Shown in pieces: positions 44,281 to 51,365 of a stretch of DNA of 52,793 nucleotides (the stretch's first letter is position 1; every line of letters starts with the position of its first letter). Position numbers and translations under genes: made by a program. Under the pieces are notes generated by a model, which worked only from the letters and a program-made list of their open reading frames with translations, was not told where the DNA came from and searched no databases. Location of the stretch: positions 1 to 52,793 of the forward strand of contig JACJYM010000016.1 in NCBI GenBank assembly GCA_020636155.1, given 5' to 3'. The stretch is from Lewinellaceae bacterium. GTDB lineage: Bacteria; Bacteroidota; Bacteroidia; Chitinophagales; Saprospiraceae.

Positions 44281-45291
44281 ATGAAGAATTTATTATTCAC
44301 CATCATCATTATATTCAGCATTTCGTGTCAAAAGGATGATGTCGTAGAAAATCCATATCAACTGTCCTATCCGGCTTATTTTCCCGAGCTTAAGTATCCA
44401 TTAGACACAAATCCAATTACCAAAGCAGGTTTCGAATTGGGCAAAAAACTATTCAATGACCCTCGTCTATCTATTGATAACAGCGTGGCATGCTCTAACT
44501 GTCACGTAAAATCTGTGGCCTTTACCGATCCTCAGCACAATCCGAGTGTTGGGGTATTTGAGAGGTCAGGCACCAGAAATGCACCTATGATTGCGAACAT
44601 GGCATTTCAACCTGAATTTTTATTGGATGGTGGAGTGTCTCACCTTGATTTTGTACCGGTTTTCGCCATTGAAAATCAAAGAGAGATGGCGGAGTCCTTA
44701 GTTCATGTCGTGACAAAATTGAATAAAATAGATGAATATCGACAAGAGTTCAGGAATGCCTTTCCTAATTTGGATACGATTACCAGTCCCTTTATGTTGA
44801 AAGCATTGTCTCAGTATATGTTATTATTGGTTTCTGATGAGGCAAAATATGATCATGTATTACAAGGTATTGCACAATATACACAGGATGAATTGGCAGG
44901 TAAAACGCTTTTTGATAGCAAATGTGCAACGTGTCATTCTGGAGCTTTATTTACCAACTACGGGTTTTTCAATAATGGTTTGGATTCAAGCTTTGAAGAC
45001 ATCGGACGAGCAAAAATTACGGAATCGGACAGTGATTTAGGAAAGTTTAAGGTGCCAAGTCTTCGGAATATTGGTCGTACGGCACCTTACATGCATGATG
45101 GTCGATTCGAAACGCTGGAAGAAGTGCTGAATCATTATAGATTTGGAGTAAAAGATTCGCCTACTTTGGCACAAGAATTAAGGACTGCTGGGCAATTGGG
45201 AATAGAACTCAGTGACGATGAAGCGGAGAAAATTATTCTATTTCTCAATACATTGACGGACTATGAATTTATTTCAAATCCAATTTTTTAG
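44281..45291 (+). CDS. MauG/MbnH-like di-haem cytochrome c peroxidase (lipoprotein)
   Basis: A 336-residue protein. MKNLLFTIIIIFSISC gives lipobox Cys16, then QKDD. Two haem c sites are present: CSNCH at 71-75 and CATCH at 215-219. The MauG/CcpA fold is clear from FELGKKLFNDPRLSIDNSVA, FERSGTRNAPMIANMAF, LLDGGVSHLDFV, GKFKVPSLRNIGRTAPYMHD and GRFETLEEVLNHY. Next to an MbnP-like gene, the best reading is MbnH, the bis-Fe(IV) enzyme that turns an MbnP tryptophan into kynurenine, rather than a peroxide-scavenging peroxidase. It acts in the periplasm or on a membrane face. Confidence 0.9.
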   Translation: MKNLLFTIIIIFSISCQKDDVVENPYQLSYPAYFPELKYPLDTNPITKAGFELGKKLFNDPRLSIDNSVACSNCHVKSVAFTDPQHNPSVGVFERSGTRNAPMIANMAFQPEFLLDGGVSHLDFVPVFAIENQREMAESLVHVVTKLNKIDEYRQEFRNAFPNLDTITSPFMLKALSQYMLLLVSDEAKYDHVLQGIAQYTQDELAGKTLFDSKCATCHSGALFTNYGFFNNGLDSSFEDIGRAKITESDSDLGKFKVPSLRNIGRTAPYMHDGRFETLEEVLNHYRFGVKDSPTLAQELRTAGQLGIELSDDEAEKIILFLNTLTDYEFISNPIF

Positions 45292-45625
45292 GGATATGAT
45301 GAATGTATAAATGAGAAATCGATATGCCATTTCATTGGTATAAATTCATGATAGTAAAGAAATTGAAATATTTTTTTAATCTACAAATATCAGCATTATT
45401 CATCGGTTAATTCCAGAAATGTAATGGTTTTGAGTCTAATGGATACCATCATTCTATGTTCCATTTGATAGGAGAACAGAATTTTTCCTCACTCCCTTAA
45501 GCGTTTTTCTACTATATTGTATTCATATTACTGAAAAGACTATTTGCGAATCTAACAAATGTATTGGCGCCAAGAGATCCGTAGGTTACACTTTTCATAT
45601 TTGTTTAATTGGAAATTTAAATTTT
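45292..45625. other. 334-base AT-rich intergenic region
   Basis: No gene seen. It separates the MbnH-like gene from the FAM171-like lipoprotein operon. CATATTTG at 45596-45603, one base off the TAnnTTTG consensus, lies 22 bases before the ATG at 45626 and is a possible -7 element. No clear terminator hairpin with a T-run was found after 45291. Confidence 0.5.
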
Positions 45626-47287
45626 ATGAATAGAATACTTTTTATACTCTTGATTTTTGCTGCTCTATTTTCATCCTGCAGGAAGGATGACATCGTGACC
45701 ACAACGGAGGAAGATATTCCAACGGTCGAAAACAAATATAAGATTCGTGTCATAGGACGGATCATCGACCAAGATGGTAAACCCATTCAAAATGCCAATA
45801 TTCTGGCTGACAATCAAGTGAAGGAGAGTGATGTAAATGGATTCTTTGTATTAGAAAATGTCAATGTAGGAGCTACAAATGGCATCTTTATCCAAGCTGA
45901 GGCTTTGGGATATTTTGAAGGTGGAGTCAATCTTATTTCTAGTACTCTGGCAGACAAACAGGTGAAAATCCAGTTAATAAAAAGGGTATTCAGCAGTAAA
46001 ATCGATGCATCTCAGGGAGGTACGGTTTCGAATAATGGCGGTGCTTCAGTCGATTTTCAGGGGGGAAGTTTTTTGTTGGATGGACAAGCATTTTCAGGAG
46101 AAGTTAATGTCTTTATGCATTACCTGGATCCTAGCGAGGCAGACTTTATGAATCGGGTGCCGGGTAGTCTCGCCGCCATCAATGCAGATGGCAGTCGGAG
46201 TACTTTGAAATCCTTCGGTATGGTAGTCGTGGAACTTGAGTCAGACTCTGGCGATAAACTTCAATTGGACTCTGCAAAACCTGCCACTCTCAGGACAGAG
46301 GTTCCTAGTTCCTTGATTTCGGAGGCTCCATCAGAGATTCCGTTGTGGTACTTTGATTCACAAAAGGCTCGATGGATAGAAGAGGGAAGTGCCACCTTAC
46401 AAGGCAATGTCTATGTCGGCACAGTCAAGCATTTTACTTGGTGGAATTGTGATGTGCCCTGTCCGACAGTGAATATTTGCCTGAATTTTATTGATGAAGA
46501 TACACAAGAACCCTTAGAGGGATATAATATATGTGTAAACACCTCTAATTGTGGTTCGGCATGTGGAACTACGGATGCCAATGGTAGCCTTTGTGATATA
46601 ATACCACGATATACCGAAGTACAAATATTTTTGTTTAATATATGTGGAGAAACGGTATATACAACTACCATTCCGCCCGTAATAGACGATAATACAGTGG
46701 TCAATTTTGAAGTAAATGGCACTGAATTTAGTGAATTTACCATAGTAGGAACTGTTATGTCATGCGATACGGAAGAGCCGGTTCCCAGTGCTTTAGTCAG
46801 CTTTGAATGGGGTAATAATGTCGTCAGTACCATCGCGGATGAAAATGGACAATATGAAATCGTCCAAAATTTTTGTGGAAATCCTATTGATGGGGTATTA
46901 TATTTTGTAGGGGAATCATCAGGTTTTGCAAATTCATATGCGATCACCATTGATGAAAGTTTGAGTGCAGAGTACAATCCTCAGCTATGCGATGAAGCCA
47001 ACCATTTTACCTTTAATGGTGAAATCTTGTCATTTGATTGTAAGGCCATCGTCCATCCCAATGAAACAGTAATTTATTATGATCAAACATCGGGTAATTT
47101 ACTCGGATTTTATGGTAATTTCATTGGTACATTTGATGGTACTTATTATGAAAATTCAACTATAACGGATTCTGGTTCTACAACTGTAGTTGTAACGGGG
47201 TTTGGTCAAGTAGGGGAGAATATTATTGGTCAGTTTACAACCTCGACAGGCAGTACTGGCTCTTTTTCTGCAAAACGCATCAAGTAA
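45626..47287 (+). CDS. Surface lipoprotein with carboxypeptidase-regulatory-like and FAM171-like domains
   Basis: A 553-residue protein. MNRILFILLIFAALFSSC gives lipobox Cys18, then RKDDIV. Residues about 38-118 form a carboxypeptidase-regulatory-like beta-sandwich (KIRVIGRIIDQDGKPIQNAN, VNGFFVLENV). Residues about 130-285 match the FAM171-type domain found in many Bacteroidota lipoproteins: FMHYLDPSEADFMNRVPGSL, PLWYFDSQKARWIEEGSATL, GTVKHFTWWNCDVPCP. A second regulatory-like module follows (VGTVMSCDTEEPVPSALVSF, DENGQYEIVQNFCG). It heads a probable operon with the ECF sigma factor 28 bases downstream and could be the surface sensor or the regulated product. Confidence 0.75.
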   Translation: MNRILFILLIFAALFSSCRKDDIVTTTEEDIPTVENKYKIRVIGRIIDQDGKPIQNANILADNQVKESDVNGFFVLENVNVGATNGIFIQAEALGYFEGGVNLISSTLADKQVKIQLIKRVFSSKIDASQGGTVSNNGGASVDFQGGSFLLDGQAFSGEVNVFMHYLDPSEADFMNRVPGSLAAINADGSRSTLKSFGMVVVELESDSGDKLQLDSAKPATLRTEVPSSLISEAPSEIPLWYFDSQKARWIEEGSATLQGNVYVGTVKHFTWWNCDVPCPTVNICLNFIDEDTQEPLEGYNICVNTSNCGSACGTTDANGSLCDIIPRYTEVQIFLFNICGETVYTTTIPPVIDDNTVVNFEVNGTEFSEFTIVGTVMSCDTEEPVPSALVSFEWGNNVVSTIADENGQYEIVQNFCGNPIDGVLYFVGESSGFANSYAITIDESLSAEYNPQLCDEANHFTFNGEILSFDCKAIVHPNETVIYYDQTSGNLLGFYGNFIGTFDGTYYENSTITDSGSTTVVVTGFGQVGENIIGQFTTSTGSTGSFSAKRIK

Positions 47288-47315
47288 TTAATTATACACG
47301 ACTCATATTTAGAAG

Positions 47316-47858
47316 ATGGATTCAAAGATGCTCATAAAGAACGCAATGAATGGCGACTCGAGAAGCCAGAGGTTGCTCTTTGATTCATATTCGCCGATGT
47401 TGTTCAGTGTATGTATGAGATATTGTAAAAGTAGAGAAGAGGCGGAGGATGCACTTCAGGATGCTTGGATTAAAATATTTAATTCACTCGAACAATATGA
47501 AAGTCGTGGAAAATTTGAAGCTTGGCTTAGAACGATTGCGATTAATACCTCGATACGAAGGAGGCAAAAGCTCTATTTCGTCAATGAAAAAAACGGTTAT
47601 GAAATCTTACCCGATTATTATGAAAATGCAGACATCCTTGAAAGTATGCATGCGGACGAAATTTTGTCAATGATTGACCGATTGCCTGACGGATATGCTG
47701 AAGTATTCAAACTGTTCGTCATTGATGATTTTAAACATAAGGAAATTGCAGAGATTATGGGAATAAGCGAAAGCACCAGTCGGGTAAAACTCACGATGGC
47801 ACGGCGAAAACTTCAAAAAATGATCATTAATTTAGATAAACATTTGGCTCATGAATAA
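47316..47858 (+). CDS. ECF-type RNA polymerase sigma factor
   Basis: A 180-residue protein. Region 2 (about 9-75) reads LLFDSYSPMLFSVCMRYCKS, EEAEDALQDAWIKIFNSLEQ and GKFEAWLRTIAINTSIRRRQ. Region 4 (about 117-170) reads MIDRLPDGYAEVFKLFVIDD and HKEIAEIMGISESTSRVKLT, with MARRKLQKM. No region 1.1 or 3, as expected for ECF factors. It directs transcription of its own regulon, normally under an anti-sigma factor. The next gene overlaps by 8 bases and encodes a protein with a cytosolic N-terminus and membrane helix, the expected place for an anti-sigma factor. Confidence 0.93.
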   Translation: MDSKMLIKNAMNGDSRSQRLLFDSYSPMLFSVCMRYCKSREEAEDALQDAWIKIFNSLEQYESRGKFEAWLRTIAINTSIRRRQKLYFVNEKNGYEILPDYYENADILESMHADEILSMIDRLPDGYAEVFKLFVIDDFKHKEIAEIMGISESTSRVKLTMARRKLQKMIINLDKHLAHE

Positions 47859-49182
47859 GCACATTGAAAATACGATCAAAAACAAAGTATCAGATAAATC
47901 GTATGAACTCGATCTAGACAAGATGTGGGCAGGTGTTCAGCCACATATACCTGCTCAAAAGAGAAGGAGAAGTTTCGTATTCTTTTGGTTATTTGGATTC
48001 TTGGCTGTAGTTGCGACTATGCTTCTATTCAGACCAAGGAATGTGGAATCGGTCAAGATGGATTTCCAATCAGACCAAAAAGTCGAACTTACGCCTACAG
48101 CGACTCCCAATCTGATAAAAAGTCTAGAAACGATTGACATCTCTTCAGAAAATTCAAGTACCGAAAAAATGAGAGTGACTGATCCTCTGCATTCTGATTT
48201 ATCTGATTCGGAATTGGTGTTTGCAGAAAGCAACAACACGATTGGATTTAGTAATTCCAATCATGGAAAATACTTAATGACTCCAGCTTTCGAAGAAGAA
48301 GGTCAGTTCAAGGATGAAGAGGATTTCTCGAGACAAGAAGTTCCTGTAAGTAAGGAATTATTTTACTTACCTACTATTGATGATTTAAGGAATGATCGCC
48401 TAGTTTATAATCGTAAGATGAGGAGTCCTAGACTAAATGTTAGGCCATATATACAAGAGGAGACCCTCAATTCCAGAAACACCACAGTCGGAATTTCAGG
48501 CTCTTATGGAATCAATTTCGGTACTTACAAAACTTCAAATCCTAATTTTGAAAAGGAACTACAACAAAGGAAATCTACTGAAATATCAATGGATAACTGG
48601 AGTTTGGGTCTTGAAATTGGGAAGCGAATGAGTTCTCGATTTGGGATTTCATTAGGTCTGTCATTTAGTCAATACTGGGAAAAGAATGAGCTGACGAATG
48701 TGACCACAGAAACGATCAGTAAGTACATGCCAACAGCCTATGTGTATTCTAGTGGCGGTATTGATACCTTATGGGGAAATACCAATTTTACTAGGACCAG
48801 GACGAGTAACGAAAAAATTTATTTGAGATATTCGAGTTGGCAGGTACCCATCAGATTGAACTATTTTGGTCAGCTAAGTAACTATGAATATTACCTAGGC
48901 ACTGGCATTGATCTACGTTTTTCACCAACTTTTAAGGGTCGCTTTTATTACGAATCTGCGATTTATGAAATGGAATCAGACGAAGATCGTTTGATGAATT
49001 ATAGTTTACAATACAATCTAACTTTTGCGGCAGGAATACAAAAAATGATGAATTCCGCACTCGGATTGCGGCTCGGATTGAGTGGTAGAATTCCATTGTC
49101 AAGCTATTCGAGTTCTGACTATGATATCGAACACCGGATATATTCTATTAACCTGGAAAGCAGTTTATTTTATAAATTTTAA
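47851..49182 (+). CDS. Membrane-anchored protein with C-terminal outer-membrane-barrel-like domain, candidate anti-sigma factor
   Basis: A 443-residue protein. Residues 1-40 are cytosolic and charged (DLDKMWAGVQPHIPAQKRRR), then one membrane helix (41-60, SFVFFWLFGFLAVVATMLLF). A long polar linker (about 61-200) leads to a beta-barrel-like domain (about 205-443): TVGISGSYGINFG, WSLGLEIGKRMSSRFGISLG, WQVPIRLNYFGQLSNYEYYL, GIQKMMNSALGLRLGLSG, ending in SLFYKF. The layout puts a cytosolic sigma-binding candidate, an inner-membrane anchor and a barrel-like domain in one chain. Start overlaps the sigma gene by 8 bases. No anti-sigma zinc motif is seen, so sigma binding is inferred from position. 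Confidence 0.7.
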   Translation: MNKHIENTIKNKVSDKSYELDLDKMWAGVQPHIPAQKRRRSFVFFWLFGFLAVVATMLLFRPRNVESVKMDFQSDQKVELTPTATPNLIKSLETIDISSENSSTEKMRVTDPLHSDLSDSELVFAESNNTIGFSNSNHGKYLMTPAFEEEGQFKDEEDFSRQEVPVSKELFYLPTIDDLRNDRLVYNRKMRSPRLNVRPYIQEETLNSRNTTVGISGSYGINFGTYKTSNPNFEKELQQRKSTEISMDNWSLGLEIGKRMSSRFGISLGLSFSQYWEKNELTNVTTETISKYMPTAYVYSSGGIDTLWGNTNFTRTRTSNEKIYLRYSSWQVPIRLNYFGQLSNYEYYLGTGIDLRFSPTFKGRFYYESAIYEMESDEDRLMNYSLQYNLTFAAGIQKMMNSALGLRLGLSGRIPLSSYSSSDYDIEHRIYSINLESSLFYKF

Positions 49183-49193
49183 AAAGAATTATA

Positions 49194-50687
49194 ATGAGAA
49201 ATATTTTTTTAACGCTTTGTCTTGCAATCTTTTTTAATATCAGCTCTATATTTTCGCAATGTTTGGGCCCTCTGGTTGATAATCCGGGAGTGACACTTGA
49301 AAATGGTGAGGCTTATTTGACTTGGGAGGATATATTTGAATATAAAGATCCGAATTGTGAATTATTAATGGCATTGGGTGACTCAACCTCTTTTGACTCT
49401 ATTTATGTAGATTGTAGCAAAGTGGGAACACATTACTTACTTGTAGATGCGAACTCGCCTGAGTATCCACAAGTATTTCTTATCACAATAAATCCTGATG
49501 AAGCATGCACTGGAATTAATCCTTCTGAATATTACATCTTACAAATACAAGATGTCTATGAAATAAATGCTCCATTGGAAGTAAAATTAAATGGAAATAC
49601 CCTTGAAAATCCCTATGAATTGATTTATAGTATACCTAAATCTGACATCTTGAGTGGAGATAATAAAATTGAATTTTTTGGTCAAAATCCAACAGTCAAT
49701 GGGGTATCTACTCTTGACCTAGTTTTGATAAATCGGTTTTTATTTGAATTAACTATTCCGACTCCCATGGAAGCACTCAGGTCAGATATCGACAAGTCTG
49801 GCTTTATTGGCGTCAATGATATGCTGGTATTAAGAAAATTAGTTTTAGGAATATCCAATGACAATGAATATCGGTTTATACATGAAAATCAGGAGTTTCC
49901 TTCTGATTTTGACCCTTTCGATTTTGGTGTGGATTACTACGACTATCATTTTGAGGGAAGTGAGGCAGATCAGATCAACTTTTTATTCGTCCCTTATGTA
50001 GCAGGAGATGTAAATAATACCGCAAAATTTGGGGAAAAGGATTCTGGTACTCGTAGCTCTGTCATTTTAAGTTATGATGATATCAGTGTGAAGACGGATC
50101 AAGAATATGATGTGACATTTGAGACACAAAACATTGGGAATATTGCAGGAATTAGTGCTGATTTGGCTTTTGAAGGAGTGTCATATATAAATGATAACAA
50201 TAACTATTCTCCTCTAGAATGGATGGGTGTATCTTTAGATAATAAGGACTATAGATTCAATTATCTTAATACGTCAAGTGACCAAAAATCATTGCAATTT
50301 ACAATACATGTAGTGGCAGAGAGAGACGGAATGTTGTCTGAGATGATCGCATTAAATTCGGATTTTAATAATGAATTGATTGATGAGTTTTTAAATTCAT
50401 TTTCAGTAAGTTTGATTGCCAATCAAGTTCTAGGCGCTTATGAGAGTGAATTAGAGGATTTAAAAATTTACCCAAATCCTGTCTCAGATTTTGTTTCCAT
50501 CCAGTTGCCTGTTAATGATATTTATCATGTCACTTTCACCGACGTGTTAGGTAAGTCAGTTTTTCAAAAATCACTCAGTGGCAATTCTCTAGAAATTCAT
50601 AAATCAGAAATCGGGCATTCAGGATGCTACTTTGTCATCGTCGAAAATAACGATAGGCGTTATATACAAAAATTGATCATAGAATAA
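49194..50687 (+). CDS. Secreted dockerin-like and cohesin-like protein with T9SS sorting domain
   Basis: A 497-residue protein. The signal peptide is MRNIFLTLCLAIFFNISSIF, with cleavage before SQCLG. Dockerin-like calcium repeats are visible: STLDLVLINRFLF near 171-184 and DIDKSGFIGVNDMLVLRKLV near 198-217, plus AGDVNNTAKF near 270. A cohesin-like beta-sandwich follows (about 295-400, QEYDVTFETQNIGNIAGISA). The last 76 residues are the sorting domain (LKIYPNPVSDFVSIQL, VTFTDVLGKSVF). It starts 11 bases after the barrel gene and ends before a terminator. Its sorting-domain DNA is nearly identical to that of the gene at 51366. Confidence 0.78.
   Translation: MRNIFLTLCLAIFFNISSIFSQCLGPLVDNPGVTLENGEAYLTWEDIFEYKDPNCELLMALGDSTSFDSIYVDCSKVGTHYLLVDANSPEYPQVFLITINPDEACTGINPSEYYILQIQDVYEINAPLEVKLNGNTLENPYELIYSIPKSDILSGDNKIEFFGQNPTVNGVSTLDLVLINRFLFELTIPTPMEALRSDIDKSGFIGVNDMLVLRKLVLGISNDNEYRFIHENQEFPSDFDPFDFGVDYYDYHFEGSEADQINFLFVPYVAGDVNNTAKFGEKDSGTRSSVILSYDDISVKTDQEYDVTFETQNIGNIAGISADLAFEGVSYINDNNNYSPLEWMGVSLDNKDYRFNYLNTSSDQKSLQFTIHVVAERDGMLSEMIALNSDFNNELIDEFLNSFSVSLIANQVLGAYESELEDLKIYPNPVSDFVSIQLPVNDIYHVTFTDVLGKSVFQKSLSGNSLEIHKSEIGHSGCYFVIVENNDRRYIQKLIIE
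50466..50687 (+). repeat. Near-identical sorting-domain DNA repeat, copy 1
   Basis: This 222-base segment, encoding the T9SS tail, matches 52545-52766 with 9 differences and no gaps by my count, and similarity extends about 25 bases past the stop. The first 55 bases are identical. Even synonymous sites are conserved, which points to recent duplication or gene conversion. Confidence 0.9.
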
Positions 50688-50716
50688 CGCTTTCACCATA
50701 TTTTAAAGAGTTATTG

Positions 50717-50744
50717 AAGGGTTGGAGGTGTTCCAGCCCTTTTT
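50717..50744 (+). terminator. Rho-independent terminator after the dockerin-like gene
   Basis: AAGGGTTGGA (50717-50726) pairs with TCCAGCCCTT (50732-50741), allowing one G-T wobble, around a short loop, followed by a T-run to 50744. It lies 30 bases after the stop and closes the sigma-factor operon. Confidence 0.85.
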
Positions 50745-50768
50745 ATTTGAAAATATTTTTACTTAAAT

Positions 50769-50798
50769 TTTGTAATTAAACAAAATATACTTATTTTG
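50769..50798 (+). promoter_or_regulatory. Probable promoter of the Cys-rich secreted protein gene
   Basis: TTTG at 50769-50772, an 18-base spacer, then TTATTTTG at 50791-50798, one base off TAnnTTTG. It sits 23 bases before the ATG at 50822 and just after a terminator, as expected for a gene with its own transcript. Confidence 0.45.
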
Positions 50799-50821
50799 TG
50801 ACCAATAAAATTTATAAAACC

Positions 50822-50869
50822 ATGAAAAATTATTCTTGTAATGTTATTCTTGTAATGTTATTCTTGTAA
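50822..50869 (+). other. Original-looking start and truncated leader frame through the 14-bp repeat
   Basis: ATG AAA AAT at 50822 looks like a normal signal-peptide start, but the frame runs into the tandem repeat and stops at TAA 50867-50869 after 15 codons. That TAA overlaps an ATG (50869), whose four-codon frame ends at TAA 50881-50883, which overlaps the ATG at 50883 of the main gene. With two full repeat copies instead of four, 50822 would read directly into the main frame. Confidence 0.7.
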
Positions 50870-50894
50870 TGTTATTCTTGTAATGTTATTCTTG
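50831..50894 (+). repeat. 14-bp tandem repeat, four full copies plus 8 bases
   Basis: The unit TATTCTTGTAATGT starts at 50831, 50845, 50859 and 50873, with a partial TATTCTTG at 50887-50894. Copies are identical. The unit is not a multiple of three, so copy number sets the reading frame. Each full copy carries TAATG, an overlapping stop and start. Confidence 0.97.
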
Positions 50895-51341
50895 TTTTTC
50901 TCCAATTATTTATTATCTCAATGTCAGACTGATGCATCTTATGTGCCTTATCCGGGAGGATGTAATTGGGATCCGACCACTTGTACTGATTGTTGCACCA
51001 GCAGTAGTGGTGGCACATGTCAATTTTACTTTTATTGTGGTGATCCATCTACCGGACATGAGTGTGATATCTTAATGGTTTGCCATGGGGATATTGCTAA
51101 GGGCAGTATCCGTGTTACGGTTCAGAGTTGGGATGAAACTTATGATGGGATTTCTGGAGCTCCCAACAGTTATTATACGAATCTAGGAATAGCTACTGAT
51201 TCTCTAGGCAGAGCAAAATTTATATTTGGAGAGGATCTTTCGGGTAATACCAATTACGGGATTCCGGCGAATGTGACCTTCATTATCTATCCGGGAACTG
51301 CCTACGCTGAGACGGCCAGTTTCAACTTTAATTGTCAATAG
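50883..51341 (+). CDS. Cys-rich secreted protein, candidate phase-variable gene
   Basis: A 152-residue frame starting at the ATG inside the last full repeat copy. The product begins MLFLFFSNYLLSQCQTD, a short signal peptide without the usual positive n-region. The mature part has many cysteines at the start (GGCNWDPTTCTDCCTSSSGG, FYFYCGDPSTGHECDILMVC), then a beta-rich region (IRVTVQSWDE, NVTFIIYPGT). No T9SS tail. If the repeat had two full copies, translation from 50822 would give a normal signal peptide (MKNYSCNVILVMLFLFFSN). Present copy number therefore gives a weakened or re-initiated product. Function unknown. Confidence 0.7.
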   Translation: MLFLFFSNYLLSQCQTDASYVPYPGGCNWDPTTCTDCCTSSSGGTCQFYFYCGDPSTGHECDILMVCHGDIAKGSIRVTVQSWDETYDGISGAPNSYYTNLGIATDSLGRAKFIFGEDLSGNTNYGIPANVTFIIYPGTAYAETASFNFNCQ

Positions 51342-51365
51342 TTAGAAAACTAAAACTTCTCAACC

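Noticed and set aside
45300..45345. AATGAGAAAT / ATTTCATT imperfect inverted repeat after the MbnH-like gene
   Set aside because: Short, bulged and AT-rich, without a T-run; likely chance in AT-rich DNA.
46411..46977. 188-codon minus-strand frame
   Set aside because: It is antisense to the FAM171-like lipoprotein gene, with no signal, domain or upstream promoter of its own.
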